From positions 1 to 64,000 of the forward strand of contig JBBILX010000006.1 of NCBI GenBank assembly GCA_037444685.1: DNA of 64,000 bases. Reading direction: 5' to 3'. This DNA comes from UBA964 sp037444685 (GTDB lineage: Bacteria; Pseudomonadota; Gammaproteobacteria; Steroidobacterales; Steroidobacteraceae). Of the stretch, positions 45,629 through 53,900 are shown piece after piece; position 1 is the stretch's first letter, and each line of letters begins with the position of its first letter. The position numbers and the translations under genes were made by a program. A model generated the notes under the pieces. It saw only the letters and a list, made by a program, of their open reading frames with translations, was not told the origin of the DNA and did no database searches.

Positions 45629-45992
45629 GTCAGGTGCTCATGCTCGCAGGGCGGATGAGGCACTCACGCACGCTCGCACGCCGGCGTCGCCGTCATCCTG
45701 CGACCACGGCGACCGGGTTCGAAGACCGTCGGAGCGTGGCCGCAGCGTCCCGCGCTGACCGCAACCCGCGCTGACACCACGGGGCTGGCTCTGGCTTGCT
45801 GCGAACGAAGGCGAGAGCGTGAACGTTCGCACGCGGGTGAAGAGGCGTGAAATTCCTGTGTCACGGGCCGTGCGCGACAGGATGTCGCGCCCGGAGGCTC
45901 TAGGGACGGATTTACGCCGTCCCGGGACACAGGAATTTCGCGCGGATTCGCCCGCATGGTATCGCGACCATCTTGACTTGGAGCGCAGCACG
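45629..45992. other. Intergenic gap between argC and argD holding a palindromic repeat
   Basis: No open frame here looks coding. The right part contains the nested palindrome described at 45849-45939. The left part (45629-45848) shows no ArgR-type box and no recognisable promoter. This gap splits an otherwise tightly packed cluster, so argD-argF'-argB-argH may have their own promoter or depend on readthrough. Confidence 0.6.
45849..45939. repeat. Nested palindromic intergenic element
   Basis: Outer arms at 45849-45867 and 45921-45939 are 19 bp long and complementary except for one base (GAAATTCCTGTGTC against GACACAGGAATTTC plus a C/G run). Inside are two perfect 7-bp hairpins: GCGCGAC/GTCGCGC (45872-45890) and GGGACGG/CCGTCCC (45903-45923). 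The whole folds like a three-way junction. Related GGGACGGATTTACG-type palindromes are, from memory, frequent between genes in Xanthomonadaceae and relatives, so this is probably a non-autonomous repeat. Confidence 0.75.
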
Positions 45993-47063
45993 TCAGGTCC
46001 ACCCCGCCGCTGGCGCCATCAACCCCGCGGTCTCGTCGAACCCGAGCAGCCGGTTCATCCACTGCATCGCGCCGCCCGCCGCACCCTTGTTCAGATTGTC
46101 GATGACGCACATCACGGCGACGCTGCGCCCGTTGGCGGCGGCGGACAGATGCGCATAGTTGCTGGCGGCGACGTCCTTGATACGCGGCGCGCTGTCGAGC
46201 ACGCGCACGAAGGGCCGGCCCGCGTAGAACTCGCGGAGCTTCGCGAGAACGCTCCCGGTGTCGACAGGCTCGGCGAGACTGGCCTGCACGGTCACGTGGA
46301 TGCCGCGCGCGAACGGACCTGAATGCGGTACGAAGGCGAAATCGGCCGTCACGCCGGTCGCCGCCGCGGCACAGGCCATGATCTCCGGGATGTGCCGGTG
46401 CACGAGCGCATTGTAGGAGTACAGGTCGCTGTGACGCGTCGGGTGATGCGTGCCGTCGATCGGCTTGCGCCCGGACCCCGTGCTGCCCGTCACGCCCGAC
46501 ACGAACAGCGTCGATGTCACGAGCCCGCTCGCGAGCAGTGGTACGGCGGCAAGCAGCGTCGCGGTCGCAAAACAGCCCGGATGCGCCATGTGGCGCGTGG
46601 GTGCCTGCGCGAGGTGCTCGGGCACCGCGCAGGTGAACTGCCCGAGGCGGGCCGGCGCGCCGTGCTCGTGCTTGTAGACCGCGGCGTAGGCAGCGGCGCT
46701 GCGGTAGCGGTAATCGGCGGAGATGTCGACGACGCGCGCATCGGTGCCGGCCGACTCGCTGGCCGCGAGCAGCTGGTCGATCAACGCGGCGCTGACACCG
46801 TGCGGCGCCGCGCTCAGGATGCCGCTGCGCGGCAGCGTGGCGACGAGCCGCGCGATCTCGGCCTGGGACTGGAAGCGGGCGTCGCCGAGCACGGCCGCGA
46901 GGTGCGGAAACGCGCGACCGACCGGCTCGCCAGGCTGCGAGTCGGACATCACGCCGGCGAGTTCGAGCTGCGGATGGCCGAGCACGAGGCGAATCACTTC
47001 GCCGGCGACATAACCCGTGCCGCCGAGCACCAGCACCGGAATCCTGGCGGAGGACTGGCTCAT
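45993..47063 (-). CDS. argC: N-acyl-gamma-glutamyl-phosphate reductase
   Basis: This 356-residue NADPH-dependent reductase acts on N-acylglutamyl phosphate. It has the Rossmann motif VLGGTGYVAGEVIRL and the catalytic Cys motif HPGCFATAT. Further segments are SGVTGSTGSGRKP, HRHIPEI, the His in VPHSGPFARGIH, and VIDNLNKGAAGGAMQWMN near the end. Its start overlaps the stop of the P-loop gene (ATGA). The general layout is nearer the type found in Bacteroidetes clusters than the E. coli enzyme. Confidence 0.92.
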   Translation of the reverse strand: MSQSSARIPVLVLGGTGYVAGEVIRLVLGHPQLELAGVMSDSQPGEPVGRAFPHLAAVLGDARFQSQAEIARLVATLPRSGILSAAPHGVSAALIDQLLAASESAGTDARVVDISADYRYRSAAAYAAVYKHEHGAPARLGQFTCAVPEHLAQAPTRHMAHPGCFATATLLAAVPLLASGLVTSTLFVSGVTGSTGSGRKPIDGTHHPTRHSDLYSYNALVHRHIPEIMACAAAATGVTADFAFVPHSGPFARGIHVTVQASLAEPVDTGSVLAKLREFYAGRPFVRVLDSAPRIKDVAASNYAHLSAAANGRSVAVMCVIDNLNKGAAGGAMQWMNRLLGFDETAGLMAPAAGWT

Positions 47064-48139
47064 GCGCTCGCGACCGCCGGGAATTTCGCGCCGAGGCCGA
47101 TCGACTCGATGACCCAGTCGCCGAGCGCGGCGCCGTCGGTGAGTGCGTTGAAGGCCCGGACGCGCATTTGATCCTGGATGATGTCGACCCCGACGGCGTT
47201 GTCGGTCGCAGGCCCGGTGACGGCGCAGGGCTCGACCTGGAAGCGCTCGCGCAGCAGCTTGACGCCGCCCCAGGCGGCCACGGGGTCGTTGGCGGACAGG
47301 ACGACTGCCGTCAGCGACTTGCGGATGGCCTCGTCGTCGAGGATCGCATCGACGCCATAGGCGCCGAGGATGCCGTCGCCGAGCTCGAAGACGATGACGT
47401 CCGGCTTGTTGGCGGCCATTTCCGTCAGCATGGTCCGCGTCAGCGCCGGGCCGGTCTGCGGCGTCGTCGTGACGATGCCGAGGTCGGTGAAGATCATCGA
47501 ATTGCGCGCGCCGGCGTCCTCCATCGCGAGGATGTCGCGTCGCAACGAAACGCCGGTGGCCTTGAACACGTCGACGACGAGCCCCCTGTGGCGCATGCGG
47601 CTGACCATCGAGCAGGCCGCGGCCGTCTTGCCCGCTTCCATGCAGGTACCCGCGAGTGCCACGACCGGGATGCCGCGCGTATCGAGTGCGGCGCCATGGT
47701 CCAGCCGGCGGTAGCCGACGCGCGCGGGCACGCCGATCCGCTCGCCGAGGTAGGGGAACTGCAGCACCACGCCGAGCACGCGGCAGTCGAACGGTTTGCC
47801 GCGGTCGGGATTGGCGGAGTCGCAGACGCCGAGCACGCCGCCGATGTTGAGCATCTGGATGACGTCGCCAGTCTTGACCGATGCCGGCACGTGGCCCGAG
47901 TAGCCGAACAGCGCCTTGCGATGACCGAGCGCACCAACGACGATATCACCCCGGTTGACCTTGGCCATGCGGCCACTGGTCAGCTCGAGCGTATTGTAGG
48001 TCGACTTGCTCGTCAGCACCTCGACGACCACGACCACGCCCTCCTCGGCAGGGATGTGGTCGGTGTCGATGCGCAGCTCGTGGCCGAGACCACAAGCCTG
48101 TGTGATGGACGCGATCTTGTCGACGACGACTGTCTTCAT
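47060..48139 (-). CDS. P-loop NTPase-like protein inside the arginine operon (DUF1611-like?)
   Basis: This 359-residue protein of unproven function has an N-terminal domain (about 1-150) that is beta-rich, with TSKSTYNTLELTSGRMAKVN and GHRKALFGYSGHVP. The C-terminal domain (about 155-359) is P-loop-like: Walker A GTCMEAGKT (164-172), MEDAGARNSMIFTDLG, and an acidic strand DVIVFELGDGILG (247-259). The pattern recalls DUF1611 proteins, a family that, as I recall, includes a D-glutamate N-acetyltransferase (DgcN). It abuts argG with no gap and overlaps argC, so it is translated as part of the operon. Since no N-acylglutamate synthase or deacylase is present, it is a candidate acyl-transfer or acyl-removal enzyme. 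Confidence 0.6.
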   Translation of the reverse strand: MKTVVVDKIASITQACGLGHELRIDTDHIPAEEGVVVVVEVLTSKSTYNTLELTSGRMAKVNRGDIVVGALGHRKALFGYSGHVPASVKTGDVIQMLNIGGVLGVCDSANPDRGKPFDCRVLGVVLQFPYLGERIGVPARVGYRRLDHGAALDTRGIPVVALAGTCMEAGKTAAACSMVSRMRHRGLVVDVFKATGVSLRRDILAMEDAGARNSMIFTDLGIVTTTPQTGPALTRTMLTEMAANKPDVIVFELGDGILGAYGVDAILDDEAIRKSLTAVVLSANDPVAAWGGVKLLRERFQVEPCAVTGPATDNAVGVDIIQDQMRVRAFNALTDGAALGDWVIESIGLGAKFPAVASA

Positions 48140-49363
48140 TCAGTTTCCCTTCGCCCGTTCTGCGGCCCGCAGTCCCGCGCGACGATGGAATATCCCCGGC
48201 AGGCCGACGATGCGCGAAAACCCGAGCGCATCGGCCGCCGTCCACTCGCCTACCGCCTCGCCATAGACGCCCTTGGACGCGGCCATCAGCGAGTAAGGCG
48301 ACTCGACACCCTCGACGAACAGCGAGCCGGGGCGCATCAGCACATGCACGACGCCCGTGACGCGTTCCTGCGACTTGAGGAACAGGGCCTCGATGTCGCG
48401 GCAGACCGGATCGAGCAGTTGCCCCTCATGCACCCAGTCGCCGTACGGTCCGGCAAGCGACTCCTTGATCCGCTGCTGGCGTGCCGTCAGGACGAGCTTT
48501 TCGAGCTCGCGGTGGGACGTCAGCAAGGTCTCGGCGGCAGGTGCCTCGAAGGCGACGCGCCCCTTGGTGCCGATGATCGTGTCGCCAAGGTGGATGCCGC
48601 GGCCGATGCCGAACGGGCCCGCGATGCTCTCGAGCCGTTCCGTGACTTCGACCGGGGTCATCGTCCGACCGTCGATGCCGACCGGCACGCCGCGCTCGAA
48701 GTGGATCGTGTGGCGCTCGGGCGCGCGCGGTTTCGAGTAGGCATTTCTGGAGAGCACCCACTGCTCCTCGGGGATGCTGCCTGCTGAGGTCAGCGTTTCC
48801 TTGCCGCCGATCGTGACGCCCCAGAGGCCACGGTTGACCGAGTACGCCGCACCGAAGGGGGGCACCGGCAGGTTGCGCGACTGCAGGAACTCGAGCTCCT
48901 CCTGACGCTTGAAGGCCTTGTCGCGCACCGGCGCGATGACCTCGAGATCGGGCGCCAGCGTGCGCAGCGCGACTTCGAAACGCACCTGATCATTGCCCGC
49001 CGCGGTGCAGCCGTGAGCGATGCTGCCCGTGCCGAGCTTGCGGGCCATCAGCGCGATCGTCTGCGCCTGCATGACGCGTTCGGCGCCGACGCAGAGCGGA
49101 TAGAGCTGGCCGCGCCGCACGTTGCCCATGATCAGGAAGCGCAGCACCTGGTCGAAATAGTCGGCGCGCGCGTCGATCTGGTGATGCTCGACGGCGCCGA
49201 GTGCGAGCGCCCGTTCGCACAGCGTCTTCGCCGTCGCGGCATCGATGCCGCCCGTATCCACCGTCACGGTGATGACCGGGCGCTGGTAGTTCTCCTTGAG
49301 CCAGGGTACGAGGAATGACGTGTCGAGGCCGCCGGAATAGGCGAGGACGATGGGTTGGGTCAT
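48140..49363 (-). CDS. argG: Argininosuccinate synthase
   Basis: This 407-residue ATP-dependent ligase joins citrulline and aspartate. It has the P-loop LAYSGGLDTSF (6-16). The segments GNVRRGQLYPLCVGAER, HGCTAAGNDQVRFE, YSVNRGLWGVTIGGKETL, LGDTIIGTKGRVAFE and WTAADALGFSRIVG match, from memory, the Bacteroidetes-type ArgG far better than the E. coli or Bacillus forms. ATG 49363 was chosen because the upstream extension runs into argR's end and is not conserved. It follows argR by 35 bp and touches the P-loop gene. Confidence 0.92.
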   Translation of the reverse strand: MTQPIVLAYSGGLDTSFLVPWLKENYQRPVITVTVDTGGIDAATAKTLCERALALGAVEHHQIDARADYFDQVLRFLIMGNVRRGQLYPLCVGAERVMQAQTIALMARKLGTGSIAHGCTAAGNDQVRFEVALRTLAPDLEVIAPVRDKAFKRQEELEFLQSRNLPVPPFGAAYSVNRGLWGVTIGGKETLTSAGSIPEEQWVLSRNAYSKPRAPERHTIHFERGVPVGIDGRTMTPVEVTERLESIAGPFGIGRGIHLGDTIIGTKGRVAFEAPAAETLLTSHRELEKLVLTARQQRIKESLAGPYGDWVHEGQLLDPVCRDIEALFLKSQERVTGVVHVLMRPGSLFVEGVESPYSLMAASKGVYGEAVGEWTAADALGFSRIVGLPGIFHRRAGLRAAERAKGN

Positions 49364-49398
49364 GCAGACGCTCGTGGGTCGGACGCGAGATCCCCGGC

Positions 49399-49860
49399 TC
49401 AGCGGGCCGGGAGACGGAAGACCTCGCGCAGCCGGGCCACGGCCTGCGCCTGCGCGCGCGCCGTGTCGGTGGCGAGGAAGATGGTGTCGTCGCCCGAAAT
49501 GGTGCCGACGACTTCGGGCCACTCGGCCTTGTCGATCGCCGCGGCCACGCTCTGGGCGGCCCCGACTGTAGTCTTGACGACGACGAGCGAGGAGCCGGCG
49601 GTGGCGAGTCCGCGCACGAACTGGCGCAACGTGTCGAAGTCGCTTTGGACGCGGCTCGCGGCTTCCGGAGGCGGCAGGTAGCGGCCCGATGCCTTCAGCA
49701 CACCGAGCTCGCGCAGGTCGCGGCTGATCGACGACTGCGTGACGTCGTGGCCTTCTCGCCGCAGCAGCCGGACCAGCTCGTCCTGTTTGCGCACGGGCGT
49801 ATCGCGCAGGATGCGCAGAATGGCTTCGCGACGGCTGGCGCTATGGAGATCCATGTGCAT
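49399..49860 (-). CDS. argR: Arginine repressor
   Basis: At up to 153 residues this is a complete ArgR. The N-terminal winged helix contains RREAILRILRDTPVRKQDELV and the recognition helix SSISRDLRELGVLK. The C-terminal hexamerisation and arginine-binding part contains VVGTISGDDTIFLAT. It senses arginine and represses biosynthesis. Starts at 49860 (MHMDL) or 49854 (MDLHS) are both possible. One of its two operator boxes overlaps this start, implying autoregulation together with the downstream arg genes. Confidence 0.92.
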   Translation of the reverse strand: MHMDLHSASRREAILRILRDTPVRKQDELVRLLRREGHDVTQSSISRDLRELGVLKASGRYLPPPEAASRVQSDFDTLRQFVRGLATAGSSLVVVKTTVGAAQSVAAAIDKAEWPEVVGTISGDDTIFLATDTARAQAQAVARLREVFRLPAR

Positions 49861-49890
49861 AAATTTGCATCAATTATGCATAAAAATGCA
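49856..49890 (-). promoter_or_regulatory. Pair of ArgR operator boxes
   Basis: Box 1, TGCATAAATTTGCA, lies at 49856-49869 and box 2, TGCATAAAAATGCA, at 49877-49890. Both fit the ARG-box layout TGnAT-N4-ATnCA with a C in place of the usual A. Their centres are 21 bp apart, the spacing used by hexameric ArgR on tandem boxes. Box 1 overlaps the argR start codon. No other pair was seen upstream of argC or argD. Confidence 0.8.
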
Positions 49891-49978
49891 CCCGCGTCAA
49901 TATCCGACTCGCGCAGTGAACCGGCCCGTTCTGCGCACTTGCGCTGCCGGTCCGCGGCCCTGTGCTAACGTCCGTGTC

Positions 49979-50890
49979 ATGGATACGGATCGCCGCCAAC
50001 TGATCCTTACCGGCCCAGCCGCTCTCGCCGGTCTCGCCGGCGTACCCACTCCGGCCAGTGCCTCGCGCGGCCAACCCGGCCCGGCGGGCGGCGTGCCGGC
50101 GGCGCTCGATGACGCAGCGCTGCTCGCCGCTTTCGTCAAGGCGCGCTATGCGCTGGACGGGCGGATCACCTGCGGCTGGGTGGATGCGACCACCTACGCG
50201 TTCGTTGAAGGCGCCACCTACCCGCTCTACCGGCTGCGTGCGGGAACCTGGTCCTGGCTGCGGCGCGTCGATGCGACACGCTTCGAGGGCCGGACACTCG
50301 AAGTAGCATATTTCTTCGACGCAGGAACCGACGAGCCTTTGACCCGGCTCGCGATGCCGGTGACCGGCCGCGAGGTCGAAGTAAGACCATATCGCGCCGG
50401 CCCCTCGGATCTTGTGGTCGGCGTGCGCGAGCAGTCCACCGACGTCTTCCGCATGGCAGCCGAAACGCGCGACGGAGCCGCCTTTTTCCGCCCGGGCACG
50501 CGGCAGCGATCCCAGGCGCTCTCGCAACCGGTGCGCGAGGCGGATCGACTCTACATCCGCGAGGACATTGCAGCGCGCGTGAGCGGTGAGGCGGGCGCGC
50601 GGCCAAAGTTCTTCTACACCGAGTGGACGATCACCGAGGTCGCATGGAGGGACGTGCGGAACCCGCGGCTCATGAGCGCGGCGTCGCGTCTTCAGTACTC
50701 GGCGATCGCCGCGTTCCGCCCGTGGATGCGGATGGACGGCGTCGACGGACATACGCTGCAGAATGGTCGTGGCGGCAAGGTCGCGGGTGCGGAACAGTTT
50801 CCGCCGTGCCTGCTCGAGATGGTGCGCCGCGTCGATCCCGATCTGCTCGACGATCCGCGCAGGGTGCTCGGCGGGCAGCCCGGCAGCTGA
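49979..50890 (+). CDS. Tat-exported DUF1838 protein
   Basis: This 303-residue protein has a twin-arginine-type start (DRRQLILTGPAALAGLAG). The DUF1838-like body includes GRITCGWVDATTYAFVEGATYPLYRL, FEVA-type strands, PVTGREVEVRPYRAGPSD and TEWTITEVAWRDVRNP. The function is unknown, but family members often lie in catabolic gene sets of environmental bacteria. It is divergent from argR with about 118 bp between and is not obviously related to arginine metabolism. ATG 49979 begins the signal. Confidence 0.7.
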   Translation: MDTDRRQLILTGPAALAGLAGVPTPASASRGQPGPAGGVPAALDDAALLAAFVKARYALDGRITCGWVDATTYAFVEGATYPLYRLRAGTWSWLRRVDATRFEGRTLEVAYFFDAGTDEPLTRLAMPVTGREVEVRPYRAGPSDLVVGVREQSTDVFRMAAETRDGAAFFRPGTRQRSQALSQPVREADRLYIREDIAARVSGEAGARPKFFYTEWTITEVAWRDVRNPRLMSAASRLQYSAIAAFRPWMRMDGVDGHTLQNGRGGKVAGAEQFPPCLLEMVRRVDPDLLDDPRRVLGGQPGS

Positions 50891-50912
50891 TCGGCGTGCG
50901 CGCCGGAGCAGA

Positions 50913-53900
50913 CTACTTCTCGATCGTATAGACGATCTCGGCGCTGCGCTCCTTGCCTGCCTCGGTTCGCAGCGTCCAGCGGTCGCCGAGCGTGTACCGG
51001 AGCTTGATGGTGTTGATCGACTCGGCCAGCGAGATGCCGTAGCTGACGTAGAGCCGCGGCGAGAGGTACTTGCCGAGCACGAGCGAGGTCTCGTTGGAAA
51101 GGTCCTGCTCGATGCTGACATCCTCGATGCCGACCTTCGAGCCGAGCTGTTGCGCGATGACTGCGCCCCCCTGAGCGAGGACTTCGCTGCGCCGCGAGCC
51201 GGCGTCCCGCTCTTCGCTCTGCGCCGATTCGAACGCGCCGCCCGCGAGGATCAGGGAGACGATCTGCGCTTGCGGCAGCGCGGGCTCGGAGAAGAATGTC
51301 ATCCTCGGCGCGCGCAGTGTGCCGCGGACGTTCACGCCGGCGATCATATCGGGGAACTGCTTCTGCGCGCGCAGGTCGACGCCCGGATCGGCGAGCAGTC
51401 CGCCGCTGAAGATCAGCCGGCCACGCTGGATGTCGAGCCGGCGTCCGAGCGCGGCGTACTTGCCGTCGGCGACGCTGAGTTCGCCGGTGGCGCGGCTGAT
51501 CCCGTCGATGCTGGTGTCGACCGTCAGCGCGCCTTCGAGGCGGCCGGAGAGTCCGAAGCTGTCGAGGGTGACGCGCTCGCCGAGCACCATGCGCACGCGG
51601 CTCGCGATGCGGAAGCTCTGCTCCGGGTTCGGCCGGATCTCGCCGAGGATCACTTCGTCCGAAGAGGTGAGCACGGCACCCGTGAGGTCCGCCGGCGTGA
51701 TCGCGGCTTCGGGTATGCGCACCTCTCCCTCGATGTCGAGTCGACGCCCGTCGATGCGGAAGTCGAGGTCCGGCGATGCCTTGATCCTCGCCTCCGGCAC
51801 GTTGACCAGCAGCAGGTCCTCACCGCGCAGGTTCATGCGACCGCGCGGCAGTCCGCCGCGCCAGCGCACCTCGCCGTCGACGGCGAGCTGACCCTCGCCG
51901 GCCCGGGCCTCGCCACGAAAGGTCACGCCGTTGTCGAGCAGTCTCGCTTCGATGTCCGCGGCGCGCAGCGCGAGGTTGATCTGATAGAGATCCAGTTCGC
52001 CATTGCGCAGGAGCGCGATGCCGTTGACCGCCGGCATGCCCACCGTCCCGCCGACGATGAGATCGGCGTCGAGCCGACCCGCCGCGCGGTCGATCTCGGG
52101 AACGTACAAATTGACGAAGCCCAGCGCCGTCGTCGAAGTGCGCAGCGTCGCGCGCAGCGGCATGTCGGCGTACGACTCGCCGCGGCGCGTGACCGTGGCA
52201 GTCGCCGCAATCGTGCCGGTCGGGCCGGCGTCGAGGTCGAGTTTCGCCGCGATGACCTCCGGCCCTGCGTCGGCGCTGAAGGTGCCAGAGCCGAGCTCGA
52301 TGACGTCGACGCGTCCGTTGACGCGGCGGCGCCGCAACTGCGCGCCACTGAGCGTGGCGCGGACAGTGCCGAGCACCGGGCCGCCGCCGGTGCCGCGCGC
52401 GTTCGCCTCGATGTCCAGCGTCCCTTCGTAGACGACACGCGGGCTCAGTCCTGCGGTCAGCGCCGCGAATGGCAGTCTCGTCGCCTCGACGGCGGCATTC
52501 CACCCTGAGGCAGTCCAGTCGGCGCTGCCGCAGAGGCGCGCCTGCTCGCCGCGCAGGCAGAGCCGCTCGAGGCGGCCTGAATCGAACGAGACGCGCAGCG
52601 ACGCAGGTGCATCCAGACGCAGATGCAGATCGGCTTCGTCATCGACGCTGAGCTCGCGCCATTCGGCGCGCCAGACCTCGTCCGCAAAGCTGCCCTCGGC
52701 ACTGGCACGGAGGCGGCCATTCGGTGCTTCCGCGTCGAGACTCACACGATGCTGCTCGGATCGCCCCTGCAACGACAGCGCGATCCGCCGCAGCGTGCGT
52801 CCCGCCGCCTCGAAACCGCGCGCCTCGACACGCACATTGGAGCCGCGGCCGGCACGCGGATCCAGGTCTACATCCGCGTCGAGCGACGCCAGCCGCCACT
52901 GATCGAGCTCGATGTCGCGCCCGTCGACGGTGAGCTTGAGAGCCGGTTGGCGCGCCGGGCCGGTCAGCAGGCCCCGCGCGCGAAGCGCACCGCGGCCCCG
53001 CGGCGTCAACACCGCGAGATCGTCGGCGTCGACCACGAAATCGAGATCGTAGGCCGTCGGCTCCACGCGGCCGTCGGCCCGAAGCCTGAGGCTGCCGGCC
53101 GCCACGTTCACGCCCTCGAACAGCCAGCGCTGTCCCTGCTTCTGGATGCGACCGCGACCGCGCGCGGCGGCGCCGCGCAGTCGCCCGCTGAGGTTGCTGA
53201 AACGGGCGTCGAGCTTCGCCGCGGCACCGAAGGCGTCGCCGCTGACGTCGAACTCGAAGCCTATGCGGCCGGGCAGGGCGGGCCGGATCGTGCCGGGATC
53301 GAGGCCGCTCATGCTGCCGGTGAAGCGCCAGTTCTCTCGAGGCGACCAGCGAACGTCGCCTTGCAGGCGTGCCGTGCCCCCGAACAGCGCGACCGATCCC
53401 TCGTCGATCCGCAGTCCGTCGCGGGCGAGCGAGCCGCGCAGGCTCATCGGCAGCGTCTGGGCGAGATCGGGTTGATCGAAGCGACCCGCGGCGCTGATCG
53501 CATAGGGCCAGACGCCGTCGAGCGTGAAGGTGCCGCTGCTGTTGCGGATCGCTGGCGCCGCGCCGATCAGCGGCCAGCGCAGATCGTTCCAGGTCCCGGC
53601 AAGCGCGAGCCGCGGGCCGTCGCGCACGGCCTCGATCTCGCCACTTGCTTCGAGCATCGATCGCGACGACTGATGGACGAGACGGATGCGGTCGCAGCGC
53701 AAGACCCCCCTGACCCAGTTGCCCTCGAACAGCGCGTCGAATGCGCCGGCGGCGAGTCCGGCCGAATCGAGCGAGCCCTCGGCACGGAAGCCGTCGCGAT
53801 CGCCTGCGAGCTCGAACTGGCCGGTGATCCGTCCGAGCGCGCCGCCCGCGCCGAAGGCGCGCAGGTCGAAGTCGCTGACGCGGGCATCGGCGCGCCAGTG

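Noticed and set aside
45629..45848. A second ArgR operator upstream of argD
   Set aside because: No TGnAT-N4-ATnCA pattern was found in this stretch.
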